From Burkholderiales bacterium (GTDB taxonomy: Bacteria > Pseudomonadota > Gammaproteobacteria > Burkholderiales > Burkholderiaceae_C), in the NCBI GenBank assembly GCA_021414305.1, contig JAIOOS010000017.1:434001-498000 (forward strand): a stretch of DNA of 64,000 bases, written 5' to 3'. The notes beneath the pieces are model-generated. The model had not been told where the DNA came from. It made no database searches and saw nothing but the letters and a program-made list of their open reading frames with translations. The position numbers and the translations under genes were made by a program. How positions within the stretch are numbered: the stretch's first letter is position 1; every line of letters begins with the position of its first letter. Shown here one piece after another: positions 32,811-41,366 of this stretch.

Positions 32811-34383
32811 GCGCAGCGGCGAGCAAGGCCTGCGTGTAGGGCTGGCGCGGCGCCGCGAACAGCGCCTCGGCCTCGCCTTCCTCGACGATGCGCCCGTCCT
32901 TCATCACCATCACCCGGTGCGACACCGCCCGCACCACCGCGAGGTCGTGGCTGATGAAGAGGTAGCTCATGCCGTAGCGGCGCTGCAGGTCCACGAGCAG
33001 GGCCAGCACCTGCTGCTGCACCGAGACGTCGAGGGCCGAGGTCGGCTCGTCGAGCACCAGGATCTCCGGCCGCAGCACCACCGCGCGGGCGATCGCGATG
33101 CGCTGCCGCTGGCCGCCGGAGAACTCGTGCGGATAGCGGCCGAGCACGTCGTGCATGCCGGCCGCGGCGCCCAGCCCCACCTCGTCGAGCATCGCGGCGA
33201 CCAGCGCTTCTCGCGCCTCGCGATCGAGCTCGGGCCGATGCAGCTCGAGGCCCTCGCCGACGATCCTGGCGACCGTCATGCGCGGGCTGAGCGAGCCGAA
33301 CGGATCCTGGAACACGACCTGCATTCGGCGCCGCAGGGCCCGGCGCGACTCGGCGTCGCGACCGAGCGGCTGGCCATCGAGCGCGACGCTGCCCTCGGCG
33401 AACGGCTGCAGCGCGAGCAGGGCCATGCCGAGCGTCGTCTTGCCCGAGCCCGATTCGCCGACGACGCCGAGGGTCTCGCCGCGGCGCAGCGCCAGGGTCG
33501 CGTCGCGCACCGCGTCGAAGCGGCGGCTGCGGAACCAGCCGAGGGGAATGTCGAAGCTGACGCGCAGGCCCTGGGCCTCGATCAGTCGTGGCGCATCGGC
33601 AGCGACCGGTTCGACCAGGCGGCGCGGCCGGCTCGCCAGCAGGCGCTGCGTGTAGGCGTCGCGCGGCGCGGTGAACACCTGCTCGGTCGGCCCGACTTCG
33701 ACCAGGCGGCCGCGTTCCATGACGCCGACCCGATGCGTGAACCGGCGCACCAGGTTGAGGTCGTGGGTGATGAAGAGCAGCGCCAGGCCCATCTCCGCCT
33801 GCAGGGCGTCGAGCAGGGCCAGGATCTGCGCCTGGATCGTCACGTCGAGGGCGGTCGTCGGCTCGTCGGCGATCAGGAGCCTGGGCCGGCCGGCCAGCGC
33901 CATCGCGATCATCGCCCGCTGCCGCTGCCCGCCGGAAAGCTGGTGCGGCCAGGAATCGACGCGCCGAGCCGGCTCGGGAATGCCGGTCTTCGCGAGCAGC
34001 TCGATCGCCCGCTCCCGCGCCTCGCGCCGGCCGAGCGGCGAATGCAGGGCGAGCACCTCGCCGATCTGCGCGCCGATGGTGTGGAGCGGGTTCAGCGCCG
34101 TCATCGGCTCCTGGAAGATCATCGCGATCTCGGCGCCGCGGACCGTGCGTAGCTCGCGCTCGGAAGCCTCCCGCAAGTCGCGGCCGGCGAAGCGGATCGC
34201 CCCGGTCGTCTCGGCGCCGTCGACCAGGCCGAGCACCGACAGCGCCGTGATCGACTTGCCCGAGCCCGATTCGCCGACGAGCGCGAATTTCTCGCCCGGG
34301 GCGATCTCGAAGGAGACGTCGTCGACCACGCGCGCCGCGCCGAAGCGCACGCTCAGGTGCTCGACGGCCAGCAGTGCGGTCAG
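32800..34383 (-). CDS. Dual ATP-binding protein of a peptide/nickel-type ABC transporter (YejF-like)
   Basis: 527 residues containing two complete oligopeptide-type ABC domains. Domain 1 (about 1-250): GESGSGKS, QLSGGQRQRAMIAMAL, LLIADEPTTALD. Domain 2 (about 270-527): GESGSGKTTLG, EFSGGQRQRIAIAR, LVLDEPTSALDVSVQQ. This fused arrangement is typical of YejF/GsiA-like importers, but no permease or binding-protein gene is beside it. The start is odd: there is no ATG, GTG or TTG before the first conserved strand except a GTG at codon 12. A CTG at 34383 overlaps the upstream stop as CTGA, in the same geometry as the ATGA overlaps elsewhere, and is my choice. Confidence 0.9.
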   Translation of the reverse strand: MTALLAVEHLSVRFGAARVVDDVSFEIAPGEKFALVGESGSGKSITALSVLGLVDGAETTGAIRFAGRDLREASERELRTVRGAEIAMIFQEPMTALNPLHTIGAQIGEVLALHSPLGRREARERAIELLAKTGIPEPARRVDSWPHQLSGGQRQRAMIAMALAGRPRLLIADEPTTALDVTIQAQILALLDALQAEMGLALLFITHDLNLVRRFTHRVGVMERGRLVEVGPTEQVFTAPRDAYTQRLLASRPRRLVEPVAADAPRLIEAQGLRVSFDIPLGWFRSRRFDAVRDATLALRRGETLGVVGESGSGKTTLGMALLALQPFAEGSVALDGQPLGRDAESRRALRRRMQVVFQDPFGSLSPRMTVARIVGEGLELHRPELDREAREALVAAMLDEVGLGAAAGMHDVLGRYPHEFSGGQRQRIAIARAVVLRPEILVLDEPTSALDVSVQQQVLALLVDLQRRYGMSYLFISHDLAVVRAVSHRVMVMKDGRIVEEGEAEALFAAPRQPYTQALLAAAHLA

Positions 34384-36053
34384 GCGCTCGCCTTCGGCGC
34401 TGGCGTGAGCAGCGCCTTGCAGGTGGCGCGGTCGGCCTCGGCCTTGACCTGGGTCGTGCACACCGTGTCGAGCTCGCCGCGCAGGCGGGCCATGCTGGCG
34501 CCGTGCGCGCCGCCCTTGTTCCAGGCCTGCAGCTTGTTGCCCACCTTCTGCATCGCCCGGCCGCTGCGCTGCTCGAAGGCGTCGGGCAGGGGAGCCGCCT
34601 CGCGCCAGAACTGCAGCGTCGTCGCCTCGATCGCGGCCTCGTCGGCCGGCGCCAGGTCGACCAGCGCGCTCAGGTAGCCTGCGCCCCACTGCATGCGCGT
34701 CGCCGGGCCTTCGCTCTTCTCGTAGGCCTCGCGGTACCAGCGCAGCGCGCCGGCCTTGTCGCCGCGTTTCCTGGCGTTGCTCGCCAGGCCGAGCATCAGG
34801 TAGTAGGGCGAGTGGCTTTTCGCGAGGTTCGCTTCGAGCAGCTTGTCGGCTTCGCTCAGGAGGCCGGCCTGGCCGAGCAGGTGCGCCGCCGAGGTGACGA
34901 CCGCCTGGCGCTCGTAGCCGTCGGTGATCTCGCGGTCGGCGCGGGCGGCTTCCTCGCGCACGTGAACGAGCAGCGCCTCGGGCATCTGCGGCAGCGGCGC
35001 CGGCTTGCCCGACGACGCCGGCGGATCCTCCGGCACGTCGAGGCGCACCAGCTCCACCCGGGAGATCAGCGCCTGCATCCGGTCGGCGCGCGACAGGGTC
35101 TTGTCGGCCTCGAGGCGCTGCAGCGCGGTGTCGAGCGCGGCCACCACCTGGGTGCGTTCTGGCGTTGCGGGGGCGGCCAGGGCACGCGCGATCTCCGGCG
35201 CGAAGTTGACGAGCTGGTCGGCGACATCGCGCGATGCCGCCGGGTCGGCGAGCGCCGCGAGCACCGCGGGCCGCGCCGCCAGGTCGGCCGGCGCCGGCGT
35301 CTTCGCCTCGCGCGCGGCCAGCGCCTTGAGGCGCAGCCGCATCGCCGTCTCGGGCTGGTCGGCCGGGCAGGCGGCGGCGAGCTTCGCCAGCGTCGTCGCG
35401 ACCTGGTTCTTGGCGACGACCTGGGTCTGGTCGGTTTCCCAGGAGTAGAAGGCGAGCAGCCGCCAGTCGTTCGCCTTCAGGTCCTTGCCGCCGGCGAGCG
35501 CGTCGGCGAGCACTGCCTTGACCGGCCGCGTCGCGTTCATGCCGAGGTTGAGCAGCCCGCTGTACCGGGCAGGATCGACCTCGCCGGGCAGGCGCGTCAC
35601 CTCCTCGCCGTTCGGCTTGAACAGCACCATGGTCGGATAGCCGCTGACGCGAAAGCGCGTGCCGAGCTTCTGCGCGCCGGGGCTGTCGCCGTCGACCGAC
35701 ACCGCCACGAAGGCGCGCGAGCGCTCGATGAAGTCCTGCCGGTTGAAGAGCGTCGCCTTGACCTGGTTGCACGGCGGACACCACTTCGCGCCCCAGTAGA
35801 CGAACACCGGCTTGGTCTCGGCGCGGGCGACGGCGAAGGCGGCGTCGACATCGGCGTCGCTGCTTGCCTCCCTCCAGGCGATGCCGGCCTCGGCGTGATC
35901 GCTGGCGGCCTGGGGCGCGGGCTTCGCCGCGACCGGGGTCGGGGCGACGGAGGGCGCGGCAGGCGCCGGCACGTCGGGCGCCTTGGAACAGGCGGCGAGG
36001 GCGAATGCCGCGACGACTGCGAGGCCGGCGGCGGACAAAGAGGGCTGTTTCAT
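34380..36053 (-). CDS. Thioredoxin-fold lipoprotein with long helical C-terminal domain
   Basis: 557 residues. Signal with lipobox LAAC (MKQPSLSAAGLAVVAAFALAAC, Cys22), a Pro/Ala-rich linker to about residue 55, then a thioredoxin domain: PVFVYWGAKWCPPCNQVKATLF (WCPPC) and GYPTMVLFKPNGEEV with the cis-Pro. The remaining ~370 residues are alpha-helical and repeat-like (YYLMLGLASNARKRGDKAGALRWYREAYEKS resembles TPRs). Likely a periplasmic, membrane-anchored disulfide reductase or isomerase; the target is unknown. Start ATG 36053 gives the signal. It precedes the ABC ATPase gene with a 4-base overlap. Confidence 0.88.
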   Translation of the reverse strand: MKQPSLSAAGLAVVAAFALAACSKAPDVPAPAAPSVAPTPVAAKPAPQAASDHAEAGIAWREASSDADVDAAFAVARAETKPVFVYWGAKWCPPCNQVKATLFNRQDFIERSRAFVAVSVDGDSPGAQKLGTRFRVSGYPTMVLFKPNGEEVTRLPGEVDPARYSGLLNLGMNATRPVKAVLADALAGGKDLKANDWRLLAFYSWETDQTQVVAKNQVATTLAKLAAACPADQPETAMRLRLKALAAREAKTPAPADLAARPAVLAALADPAASRDVADQLVNFAPEIARALAAPATPERTQVVAALDTALQRLEADKTLSRADRMQALISRVELVRLDVPEDPPASSGKPAPLPQMPEALLVHVREEAARADREITDGYERQAVVTSAAHLLGQAGLLSEADKLLEANLAKSHSPYYLMLGLASNARKRGDKAGALRWYREAYEKSEGPATRMQWGAGYLSALVDLAPADEAAIEATTLQFWREAAPLPDAFEQRSGRAMQKVGNKLQAWNKGGAHGASMARLRGELDTVCTTQVKAEADRATCKALLTPAPKASA

Positions 36054-36135
36054 CGCTTCTCCGATGCAGGCGCGATCATCGCCCAAGCCGCGCCGGCGTG
36101 GGGCGGCGGGGCCAGACCCCCAGGGCCAGTCGACC

Positions 36136-37119
36136 CTAGTCGACCGGCGCCGGCGCCTCGCGCACCGGGTCGCGCGGGGACGAGCCGAACTGCGCCAGGG
36201 CGACGCCGGCGAGCGTCAGCGCGGCGCCGCCGACCTTGACCGCCGAGTAGTGCTCGCCGGTCAGCGCCCAGGCGACGAGGCCGGCGACCGGCGGCATCAG
36301 GTACATCAGCGGCGCGGTCCGGGCGACGCCCCGAACGGCGTTGATCCAGCCCCAGGCGAGCCAGCCGAGGAAGGCGGAGATGATCACCGAGTAGAAGGTG
36401 CCGGCCCAGATCGCCGGCGCGATGTCGATCCACGAGACCGCTAGCCCCGCCGGCAGGCTGAGCAGCACGACCGGGCCGCTGCCGAAGAGCACGCCGTAGG
36501 TCATCACGGTGACGCCGCCCAGGCGCTCGATCAGCGGCTTGGCGGCGACCGTGTAGTACGAGAAGAACGACGCCGCGACCAGCAGCACGAGGTCGCCGCC
36601 GCCCGCCTGCCAATGCCCGCCGAAAAGCTTGTCGGAAAGGAAGGCAAGGACGCCGCAGCAGGCCACGGCCACCCCGGCGACCTGGCCGCGGGTCAGCTTC
36701 TCGTGCCCGTGCCAGTGCAGGATGAAGAGGGTGAAGATCGGCCCGCAGGCGAGGATCAGCGAGCTCGAGAACGCGGTCGACCAGTGGATGCCGTAGGTCA
36801 CCAGGCCGACATGCAGCAGGTGGCCGATCAGGCCGAGCCGGAGCAGGGCGAAGGCGTCGCTGCGCGAGACCTTCGGCCAGCGAAGGCCATAGCGCGAGCA
36901 GAGCAGCAGCGCCGCGGCCACCGGCATGATCAGGTAGCGGACGAAGAGGAAGCCGCCCGGCGAAAGGGCCGTGAAGACCGCCTTCTGCACCGTGAAGTTG
37001 GCGCCCCAGAGAACGATCAGGAACAGGGCCAGCCACAGCGCGCGACGCGCGCGACGGTCCTGGCGGGCAACGGCGTCCTCGATCGGCGCGGCGGCGCCGG
37101 CGGCGGTGGAAGGCGGCAT
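36136..37119 (-). CDS. EamA/DMT superfamily transporter
   Basis: 327-residue integral membrane protein with about ten helices in two EamA repeats (for example LWLALFLIVLWGANFTVQ at residues 28-45 and LVLLVAASFFSYYTVAAKPLI in the middle; WINAVRGVARTAPLMYLMPPVAGLVAW near the end). The drug/metabolite transporter family exports amino acids, metabolites or drugs; cargo is unknown. ATG 37119 lies 2 bases after the stop of the upstream gene. The C-terminal tail is Pro/Asp-rich and cytoplasmic. Confidence 0.92.
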   Translation of the reverse strand: MPPSTAAGAAAPIEDAVARQDRRARRALWLALFLIVLWGANFTVQKAVFTALSPGGFLFVRYLIMPVAAALLLCSRYGLRWPKVSRSDAFALLRLGLIGHLLHVGLVTYGIHWSTAFSSSLILACGPIFTLFILHWHGHEKLTRGQVAGVAVACCGVLAFLSDKLFGGHWQAGGGDLVLLVAASFFSYYTVAAKPLIERLGGVTVMTYGVLFGSGPVVLLSLPAGLAVSWIDIAPAIWAGTFYSVIISAFLGWLAWGWINAVRGVARTAPLMYLMPPVAGLVAWALTGEHYSAVKVGGAALTLAGVALAQFGSSPRDPVREAPAPVD

Positions 37120-37121
37120 CG

Positions 37122-37871
37122 TCAGGCGGTCGACCCGTCGCCGGGCACCTGGGTGCCCTCGCCGAGCGCGCCCTGCGCCTCCTCGAACCGCCAGCCTTCG
37201 ACCGGCGTGGCCCGGGCGAGCGCCATCCAGAGGGGAAAGCTCATCCGGGCCGGCCGCTTCGGCGCCGGCCGGGCGACCGTCAGCCCGGCGCCGTCGGCGA
37301 CGAGCACGCCGCATTCGGGAGGAATCTCGTCGGGCTCGGCGATGCCCGCCTTGACGACGTACCAGCATTCGCCGCCGAGCTGCAGGTAGGTCTCGCGCTT
37401 GGTCGCCCGGCGCAAGTCGCAAAGCAGGTCGGAGCGCTGCACCTTGATCTCGTGGACGATCGGCTCGAGGTAGGCCTCCACCGTCGTGTGCCGGACCGAG
37501 AACACGTCGGGCATGGCGATCTGCCACTGCTCGCCGACCCGGGCGCGCACCGCCAGGCCGCGCCACGCCAGCCGGCCGGCGCGCGTCATCTCGCGGGCGA
37601 CGCGCTCGACCAGCAACTCGTGGGCGTCGCGCCGGCGGCGGTTGCCGGCCAGCGTCTCGGCAAGCACGGCAATGCCGGAATCGCTGAGGCGCAGCGTCTC
37701 GTGGCCGAACGGACCGCGCTCGCGCACCAGGAGTCCGGCGGCGACCAGCTCGATCTCGATCGCGTCCTGGCAGGGCCAGCCGGCCGAGCGGTAGACATCG
37801 CGCAGGCGCCGCCGGTGGACGACGCCGATGGCGACCAGGGAAACCGCGGGAGAAGGCGAACCGTCGAGCAT
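37122..37871 (-). CDS. Winged-helix plus PD-(D/E)xK nuclease-like protein (MmcB-like)
   Basis: 249 residues. The N-terminal ~100 residues look like a winged helix (LRDVYRSAGWPCQDAIEIELVAAGLL, then the wing GPFGHETLRLSDSGIAVL). The C-terminal part resembles the MmcB family of DNA-repair PD-(D/E)xK proteins: AMPDVFSVR supplies the Asp, HEIKVQRSDLLCDLR the ExK pair, and PPECGVLVAD the closing strand. So a sequence-directed or repair nuclease is possible, but this is recognition by eye of short motifs. The start at 37871 is the only ATG; a GTG at 37895 would add 8 residues. It diverges from the polyamine-binding protein gene. Confidence 0.75.
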   Translation of the reverse strand: MLDGSPSPAVSLVAIGVVHRRRLRDVYRSAGWPCQDAIEIELVAAGLLVRERGPFGHETLRLSDSGIAVLAETLAGNRRRRDAHELLVERVAREMTRAGRLAWRGLAVRARVGEQWQIAMPDVFSVRHTTVEAYLEPIVHEIKVQRSDLLCDLRRATKRETYLQLGGECWYVVKAGIAEPDEIPPECGVLVADGAGLTVARPAPKRPARMSFPLWMALARATPVEGWRFEEAQGALGEGTQVPGDGSTA

Positions 37872-37971
37872 GGAAGGGCGAAATCGGAGCCGCACACCTT
37901 ACCAAGATTCAACGGATCGGGCTGCACCGACGTTAGGATTCGCGCCAACCCTTCGCCAGAAAGCCTCCGCC

Positions 37972-39099
37972 ATGCCCGCTCGTTCTTCGCCGCGTTTCCG
38001 CCATGCGTTCGCGCTCGCCGGTCTCGTCCTGTTCGGCGCCTCCGGGCCGGCCTCGAGCGCAGACCCGAAGGTGCTGAACATCTACAACTGGTCGGACTAC
38101 ATCGCCGACGACACGATCAAGAACTTCGAGAAAGAGACCGGCATCGAGGTCAATTACGACAACTACGACACCAACGAGGTGCTGCACGCCAAGCTCGTCG
38201 CCGGCCAGACCGGCTACGACATCGTCGTCCCGGGCGCGCACTTCGCGAAGACGCAGATCGAGGGCGGCCTCCTGCAAAAGCTCGACCGCTCCAAGCTCAG
38301 CAACTGGAACAACCTCGACCCGGCCTTGCTCAAGCAGCTCGCCAACGTCGACCCGGGAAACCAGTACCTGGTCGACTGGCTGTGGGGCTACGTCACGGTC
38401 GGCATCAACGTGCCCAAGGTCAAGGCCGCGCTCGGCGACCTGCCGATGCCCGACAACGCCTGGAGCCTGATCTTCGACCCCAAGTACGCGAGCAAGCTGA
38501 AGGGCTGCGGCGTCAACTTCCTCGACTCGGCCTCCGAGGTGCTGCCGGTGGCGCTGCTCTACGTCGGCAAGCCCGCCTACAGCACCAATGCGGCCGACTA
38601 CGACGTGGCGGCGAAGATGCTGCAGTCGGTGCGGCCGTTCGTGACGCGCTTTTCCTCGTCGGGCTACATCAACGACCTGGCCGGCGGGTCGCTGTGCGCG
38701 GTCATGGGTTTTTCGGGCGACATCAACATCGCCCGCGCCCGCGCCCTCGACGCCAACCCGAAGGCGCCGGCGGCGATCGAGGCGCTTGTTCCCAAGGGCG
38801 GGGCGACGCTGTTCTTCGACTCGATGGCGATCCCGAAGGACGCGAAGAACGTGGCCAATGCGCACCTCTTCATCAACTACATCCTGCGCCCCGAGGTCTC
38901 GGCTGCGCTGACCAACAAGGTCTTCTACGCCAACCCGAACGCGGCGTCGCTGAAGTTCGTGAAGAAGGACGTGGCGGCGAACAAGACGATCTTCCTCTCG
39001 GATGCCGACAAGGCGCGGATGACGCCGCCCGACGCCGTGCCGCAGGCGATCCGGCGGGTGCAGACGCGGATCTTCACCAACTTCAAAGCGGGCAAGTAA
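37972..39099 (+). CDS. Polyamine ABC transporter substrate-binding protein (PotF-like)
   Basis: Periplasmic binding protein of the spermidine/putrescine family, 375 residues. Signal peptide to about residue 29 (FALAGLVLFGASGPASSA). The mature start KVLNIYNWSDYIADDTIKNFEKETGI is the hallmark of PotD/PotF proteins; VVPGAHFAKTQIEGGLLQKLDRSKL and WGYVTVGINVPKV also fit. No polyamine permease or ATPase genes are adjacent, so it either serves a transporter elsewhere or is an orphan. ATG 37972 is the natural start. Confidence 0.93.
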   Translation: MPARSSPRFRHAFALAGLVLFGASGPASSADPKVLNIYNWSDYIADDTIKNFEKETGIEVNYDNYDTNEVLHAKLVAGQTGYDIVVPGAHFAKTQIEGGLLQKLDRSKLSNWNNLDPALLKQLANVDPGNQYLVDWLWGYVTVGINVPKVKAALGDLPMPDNAWSLIFDPKYASKLKGCGVNFLDSASEVLPVALLYVGKPAYSTNAADYDVAAKMLQSVRPFVTRFSSSGYINDLAGGSLCAVMGFSGDINIARARALDANPKAPAAIEALVPKGGATLFFDSMAIPKDAKNVANAHLFINYILRPEVSAALTNKVFYANPNAASLKFVKKDVAANKTIFLSDADKARMTPPDAVPQAIRRVQTRIFTNFKAGK

Positions 39100-39124
39100 C
39101 GCCCCGGCCGGGCGCCGGGCCGTC

Positions 39125-39409
39125 CTACTGTTCGGCGACCTTCACGCCCTTCCAGAACGCGACCCGGCCCTTGATCTCCCTGGCGGCCTCGCTCGGCTCC
39201 GGGTAGTACCAGACGGCGTTCGGGTTGAGGTCGCCGTTGACCATCACGCTGTAGTAGTGCGCCTCGCCCTTCCACGGGCACATCGAGCGGTGGTTGCTGA
39301 AGGTCGTGTATTCGCGCTTCAGGCTGGCTTCGGGAAAGTAGTGGTTGCCTTCGACGACGACGGTGTCGTCGCTCTCGGCGAGGGTGACGCCGTTCCAGGT
39401 CGCTTTCAT
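39125..39409 (-). CDS. DUF427 domain protein
   Basis: 94-residue DUF427 (beta-tent fold) protein, cytoplasmic, function unknown. The family pattern is complete: KATWNGVTLAESDDTVVVEGNHYFP, FSNHRSMCPWKGEAHYYSV with the conserved CPWKG, and AVWYYPEPSEAAREIKGRVAF. Its start (ATG 39409) overlaps the stop of the HvfC-like partner gene by 4 bases, making it the fourth gene of the MNIO operon. Whether it takes part in peptide maturation is open; DUF427 genes occur in many unrelated contexts. Confidence 0.93.
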   Translation of the reverse strand: MKATWNGVTLAESDDTVVVEGNHYFPEASLKREYTTFSNHRSMCPWKGEAHYYSVMVNGDLNPNAVWYYPEPSEAAREIKGRVAFWKGVKVAEQ

Positions 39410-40062
39410 CTCGTGAGGCCTTTCGTGCCGCTGGCGGTGGCCGCGGCCTGCCCGCGATCGTAGCGACGGGGCGAAGACTCTGCGTCGACCAGGGTCCAGT
39501 GCGCCGGCTCGTCCCCCTCCTTGCTGCCGAGCAGCAGGCAGGTCCGCGGCGGAACCGCGCGCGGCCGGCGGCCGGCGGCGAGCGTGCCGAGCAGGCGCAC
39601 CGGGTCGTGCCGGAAGCGCACGCTTTGCGGCGGCGCCGGGCCGACGCGCGCCCGCTCGAGCTCGAGCGTGGCGCGCTCGTAGGCGAGCACTTCGGCGAGG
39701 TAGACCGAGCGCAGCGAGCGCCGCTCGAGAAAGGCGCAGAACTCCAGCGCCTCGGGCAGGAACGAGAAGCTCGCCGGCGGATTCGCCCGCCAGAAGGCCG
39801 CGACCTCGCGTGCCAGGCGCGCCGGCGGCAGCAGGCTGCAGGTCAGCGGCAGCAGGGCGCGCAGCTTGCCGAGGCGAAAGCCCTTGTGCAGGGTGCGATT
39901 CATGTCGATCCCGCGGTCGCTCGCGATCGTGACGAGGCGCGATGATTCCAGCGCCGTCAGCGGCCCCGGGAGCGCGGCCGGTCCTTCGGCGCGCACCGCG
40001 TCGCGGAAGTCGGGCTCGACGATCAGCCGGGCCAGCGCCGTCTGGAACGCGAGCGCGCTCAT
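39406..40062 (-). CDS. HvfC/BufC-like partner protein of the MNIO enzyme (DUF2063-type)
   Basis: 218-residue protein of the DUF2063 (putative DNA-binding domain, HvfC/BufC/MbnC-like) type that accompanies DUF692 enzymes and presents the precursor peptide to them. N-terminal helical domain ALAFQTALARLIVEPDFRDAVRAEG; middle FWRANPPASFSFLPEALEFCAFL; C-terminal SVYLAEVLAYERATLELERAR. The match is by position and general pattern; the family is divergent, so the name is moderately sure. ATG 40062 overlaps the MNIO stop by 4 bases (ATGA), and its own stop overlaps DUF427. Confidence 0.85.
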   Translation of the reverse strand: MSALAFQTALARLIVEPDFRDAVRAEGPAALPGPLTALESSRLVTIASDRGIDMNRTLHKGFRLGKLRALLPLTCSLLPPARLAREVAAFWRANPPASFSFLPEALEFCAFLERRSLRSVYLAEVLAYERATLELERARVGPAPPQSVRFRHDPVRLLGTLAAGRRPRAVPPRTCLLLGSKEGDEPAHWTLVDAESSPRRYDRGQAAATASGTKGLTR

Positions 40063-40991
40063 GCCGGCTCGGCGATCGCCGGCGAATGGCGCGGCGAGGG
40101 CCGGATCGCGCTCGTCCACAAGGCCTGGAGGCGACGCAGGTCGGCGCCGACCCGCTCGCTGCCGACGCTGTCGAACCAGGATCCGAACAGCTCGAAGGTG
40201 ACGCCGCCGACGTTCGGGCAGCGCGGCAGCGTCCATTCGAGCAGCGACCAGACGGGTTCGGGAATCGTGTCGGAATGGGCGTCGAGGTAGAAGCCGTCGA
40301 GCTCCATGCCGCCGGCGACGTGGATCTCGCCGACATGCTCGAGCTCGAGCTCGGCGAGCAGCGCGCCAGCGTCGAAGCCGTGATTGCGCGCGTTGGTGTA
40401 GACGTTGTGCAGGTCGAGCACCAGGCCGCAGCCGCTCTCGCGGCAGAGCGTGTTGAGGAAGGTCGGCTCGTCCATCTCGCACGCCGGGATGTCGAAGTAG
40501 TAGACGTTGTTCTCGAGCAGGAAGGGCACCGGCACGCGTTGCTGCACTTCGCGAATGCGCGGCACGAGCAGCTCGAGCGATTCACGGTCGCGCGGCAGCG
40601 GCAGGGTGATACCGACGTTCATCAAAGCGTCGCCGTGCTCGGCGAGGTGGAACGCGAGGTGGTCGCTGTGCCAGGGGAAGCCGAGGCGGCGGCGCCAGCG
40701 CTCGACCTGGTCGACGTGCGCCGTGTCGAACAGGCCGGCGCTGCCGATCGACAGGCCGATGCCGTGAGCGACGATGGGCCGGCCGCGGCTCGCCTGCTCG
40801 AGCGCGCTCCGCCCGGCGCGGTCGTCGATGTAGCGCGGCTCGGCGGCGCGGCCGAGGTCGGTCCAGAGGATGTCGGGAACGACCTCGACGTAGTCGAGCT
40901 CGGCCCCGGCGGCCGCGAGCAGCGGCGCGAGCGGGGCCTGGTACGCCAGGCCCACGCCCAGCTTCGGCAAGGCGAGCGTGGGAGGGCGCAT
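40059..40991 (-). CDS. DUF692/MNIO family multinuclear iron-dependent oxidase
   Basis: 310 residues, a TIM-barrel MNIO enzyme of the MbnB/HvfB/TglH group that modifies cysteine-containing peptides (oxazolone/thioamide, thiooxazole and related chemistry in known members). Candidate iron ligands in family motifs: His76 (IVAHGIGLSIG), His108 and His111 (PWHSDHLAFH), Glu160 (FLLENNVYYF), Asp193 and His195 (VLDLHNVYTNARNHG), His224 (EIHVAGG), His239 (DAHSDTIPEPVW). ATG 40991 lies 3 bases after the stop of the small peptide gene, and the end overlaps the HvfC-like gene. Together they make a compact peptide-maturation operon. Confidence 0.95.
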   Translation of the reverse strand: MRPPTLALPKLGVGLAYQAPLAPLLAAAGAELDYVEVVPDILWTDLGRAAEPRYIDDRAGRSALEQASRGRPIVAHGIGLSIGSAGLFDTAHVDQVERWRRRLGFPWHSDHLAFHLAEHGDALMNVGITLPLPRDRESLELLVPRIREVQQRVPVPFLLENNVYYFDIPACEMDEPTFLNTLCRESGCGLVLDLHNVYTNARNHGFDAGALLAELELEHVGEIHVAGGMELDGFYLDAHSDTIPEPVWSLLEWTLPRCPNVGGVTFELFGSWFDSVGSERVGADLRRLQALWTSAIRPSPRHSPAIAEPA

Positions 40992-40994
40992 GGC

Positions 40995-41195
40995 TCAGCG
41001 CATGCCGCGCATCGCCAGGTCCTCGATCACGAGGCGATCGAGACCGGAAAGGCACGGCCGGCAGCCCTTGAAGCCGGGCAGCTCGGGAACGGTGAGGGTG
41101 ATCTTGAGGGCGGCGACGAGATCGTCGAACGAGCTGCTCGAGGTCAGGGCCACCTTCATTTCGGTGACGGCGACCTTGCGCTTGGTAGTTGCCAT
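40995..41195 (-). CDS. Candidate RiPP precursor peptide for the MNIO enzyme
   Basis: 66 residues with an excellent ribosome binding site (AGGAGA 6 bases before ATG 41195) at the head of the MNIO operon. The N-terminal ~42 residues form a leader-like region (Lys-rich MATTKRKVAV, then FDDLVAALKITLTVPELP). The C-terminal part is GFKGCRPCLSGLDRLVIEDL followed by AMRGMR, with the only two cysteines at 45 and 48 (CxxC). No signal peptide is visible, unlike bufferin-type precursors. Position, size, spacing and Cys content fit a substrate whose Cys is modified by the DUF692 enzyme; the product is unknown. I do not recognise the family. Confidence 0.8.
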   Translation of the reverse strand: MATTKRKVAVTEMKVALTSSSSFDDLVAALKITLTVPELPGFKGCRPCLSGLDRLVIEDLAMRGMR

Positions 41196-41360
41196 GGGTT
41201 TCTCCTCGTAGTGGCACACGGCGGGGCGTGTGCGCCCGGGCGACATGCCCGAAGCGGGGCGGATTGTTTGCGCCGCCCTTGCGCATTCATATCGCGCTGA
41301 GTGGGGATGCCTCGCGCGCTCTCGCGGCGTTGGCCGACAGCGCCGCGGCGAACGGCTCGC

Positions 41361-41366
41361 TACATT
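41361..41366 (+). promoter_or_regulatory. Candidate -10 box for the flavodoxin-like gene
   Basis: TACATT lies 29 bases upstream of ATG 41396, in the 200-base region that separates this gene from the divergent MNIO operon. No clear -35. For the MNIO operon itself I see no convincing promoter; GATATGAAT on the minus strand near 41295 is a weak candidate. Confidence 0.35.

Noticed and set aside
36121..36150. Repeated AGTCGACC near the end of the DMT transporter gene
   Set aside because: Only two 8-base copies, and GTCGAC is a common palindrome in GC-rich DNA; no further structure.
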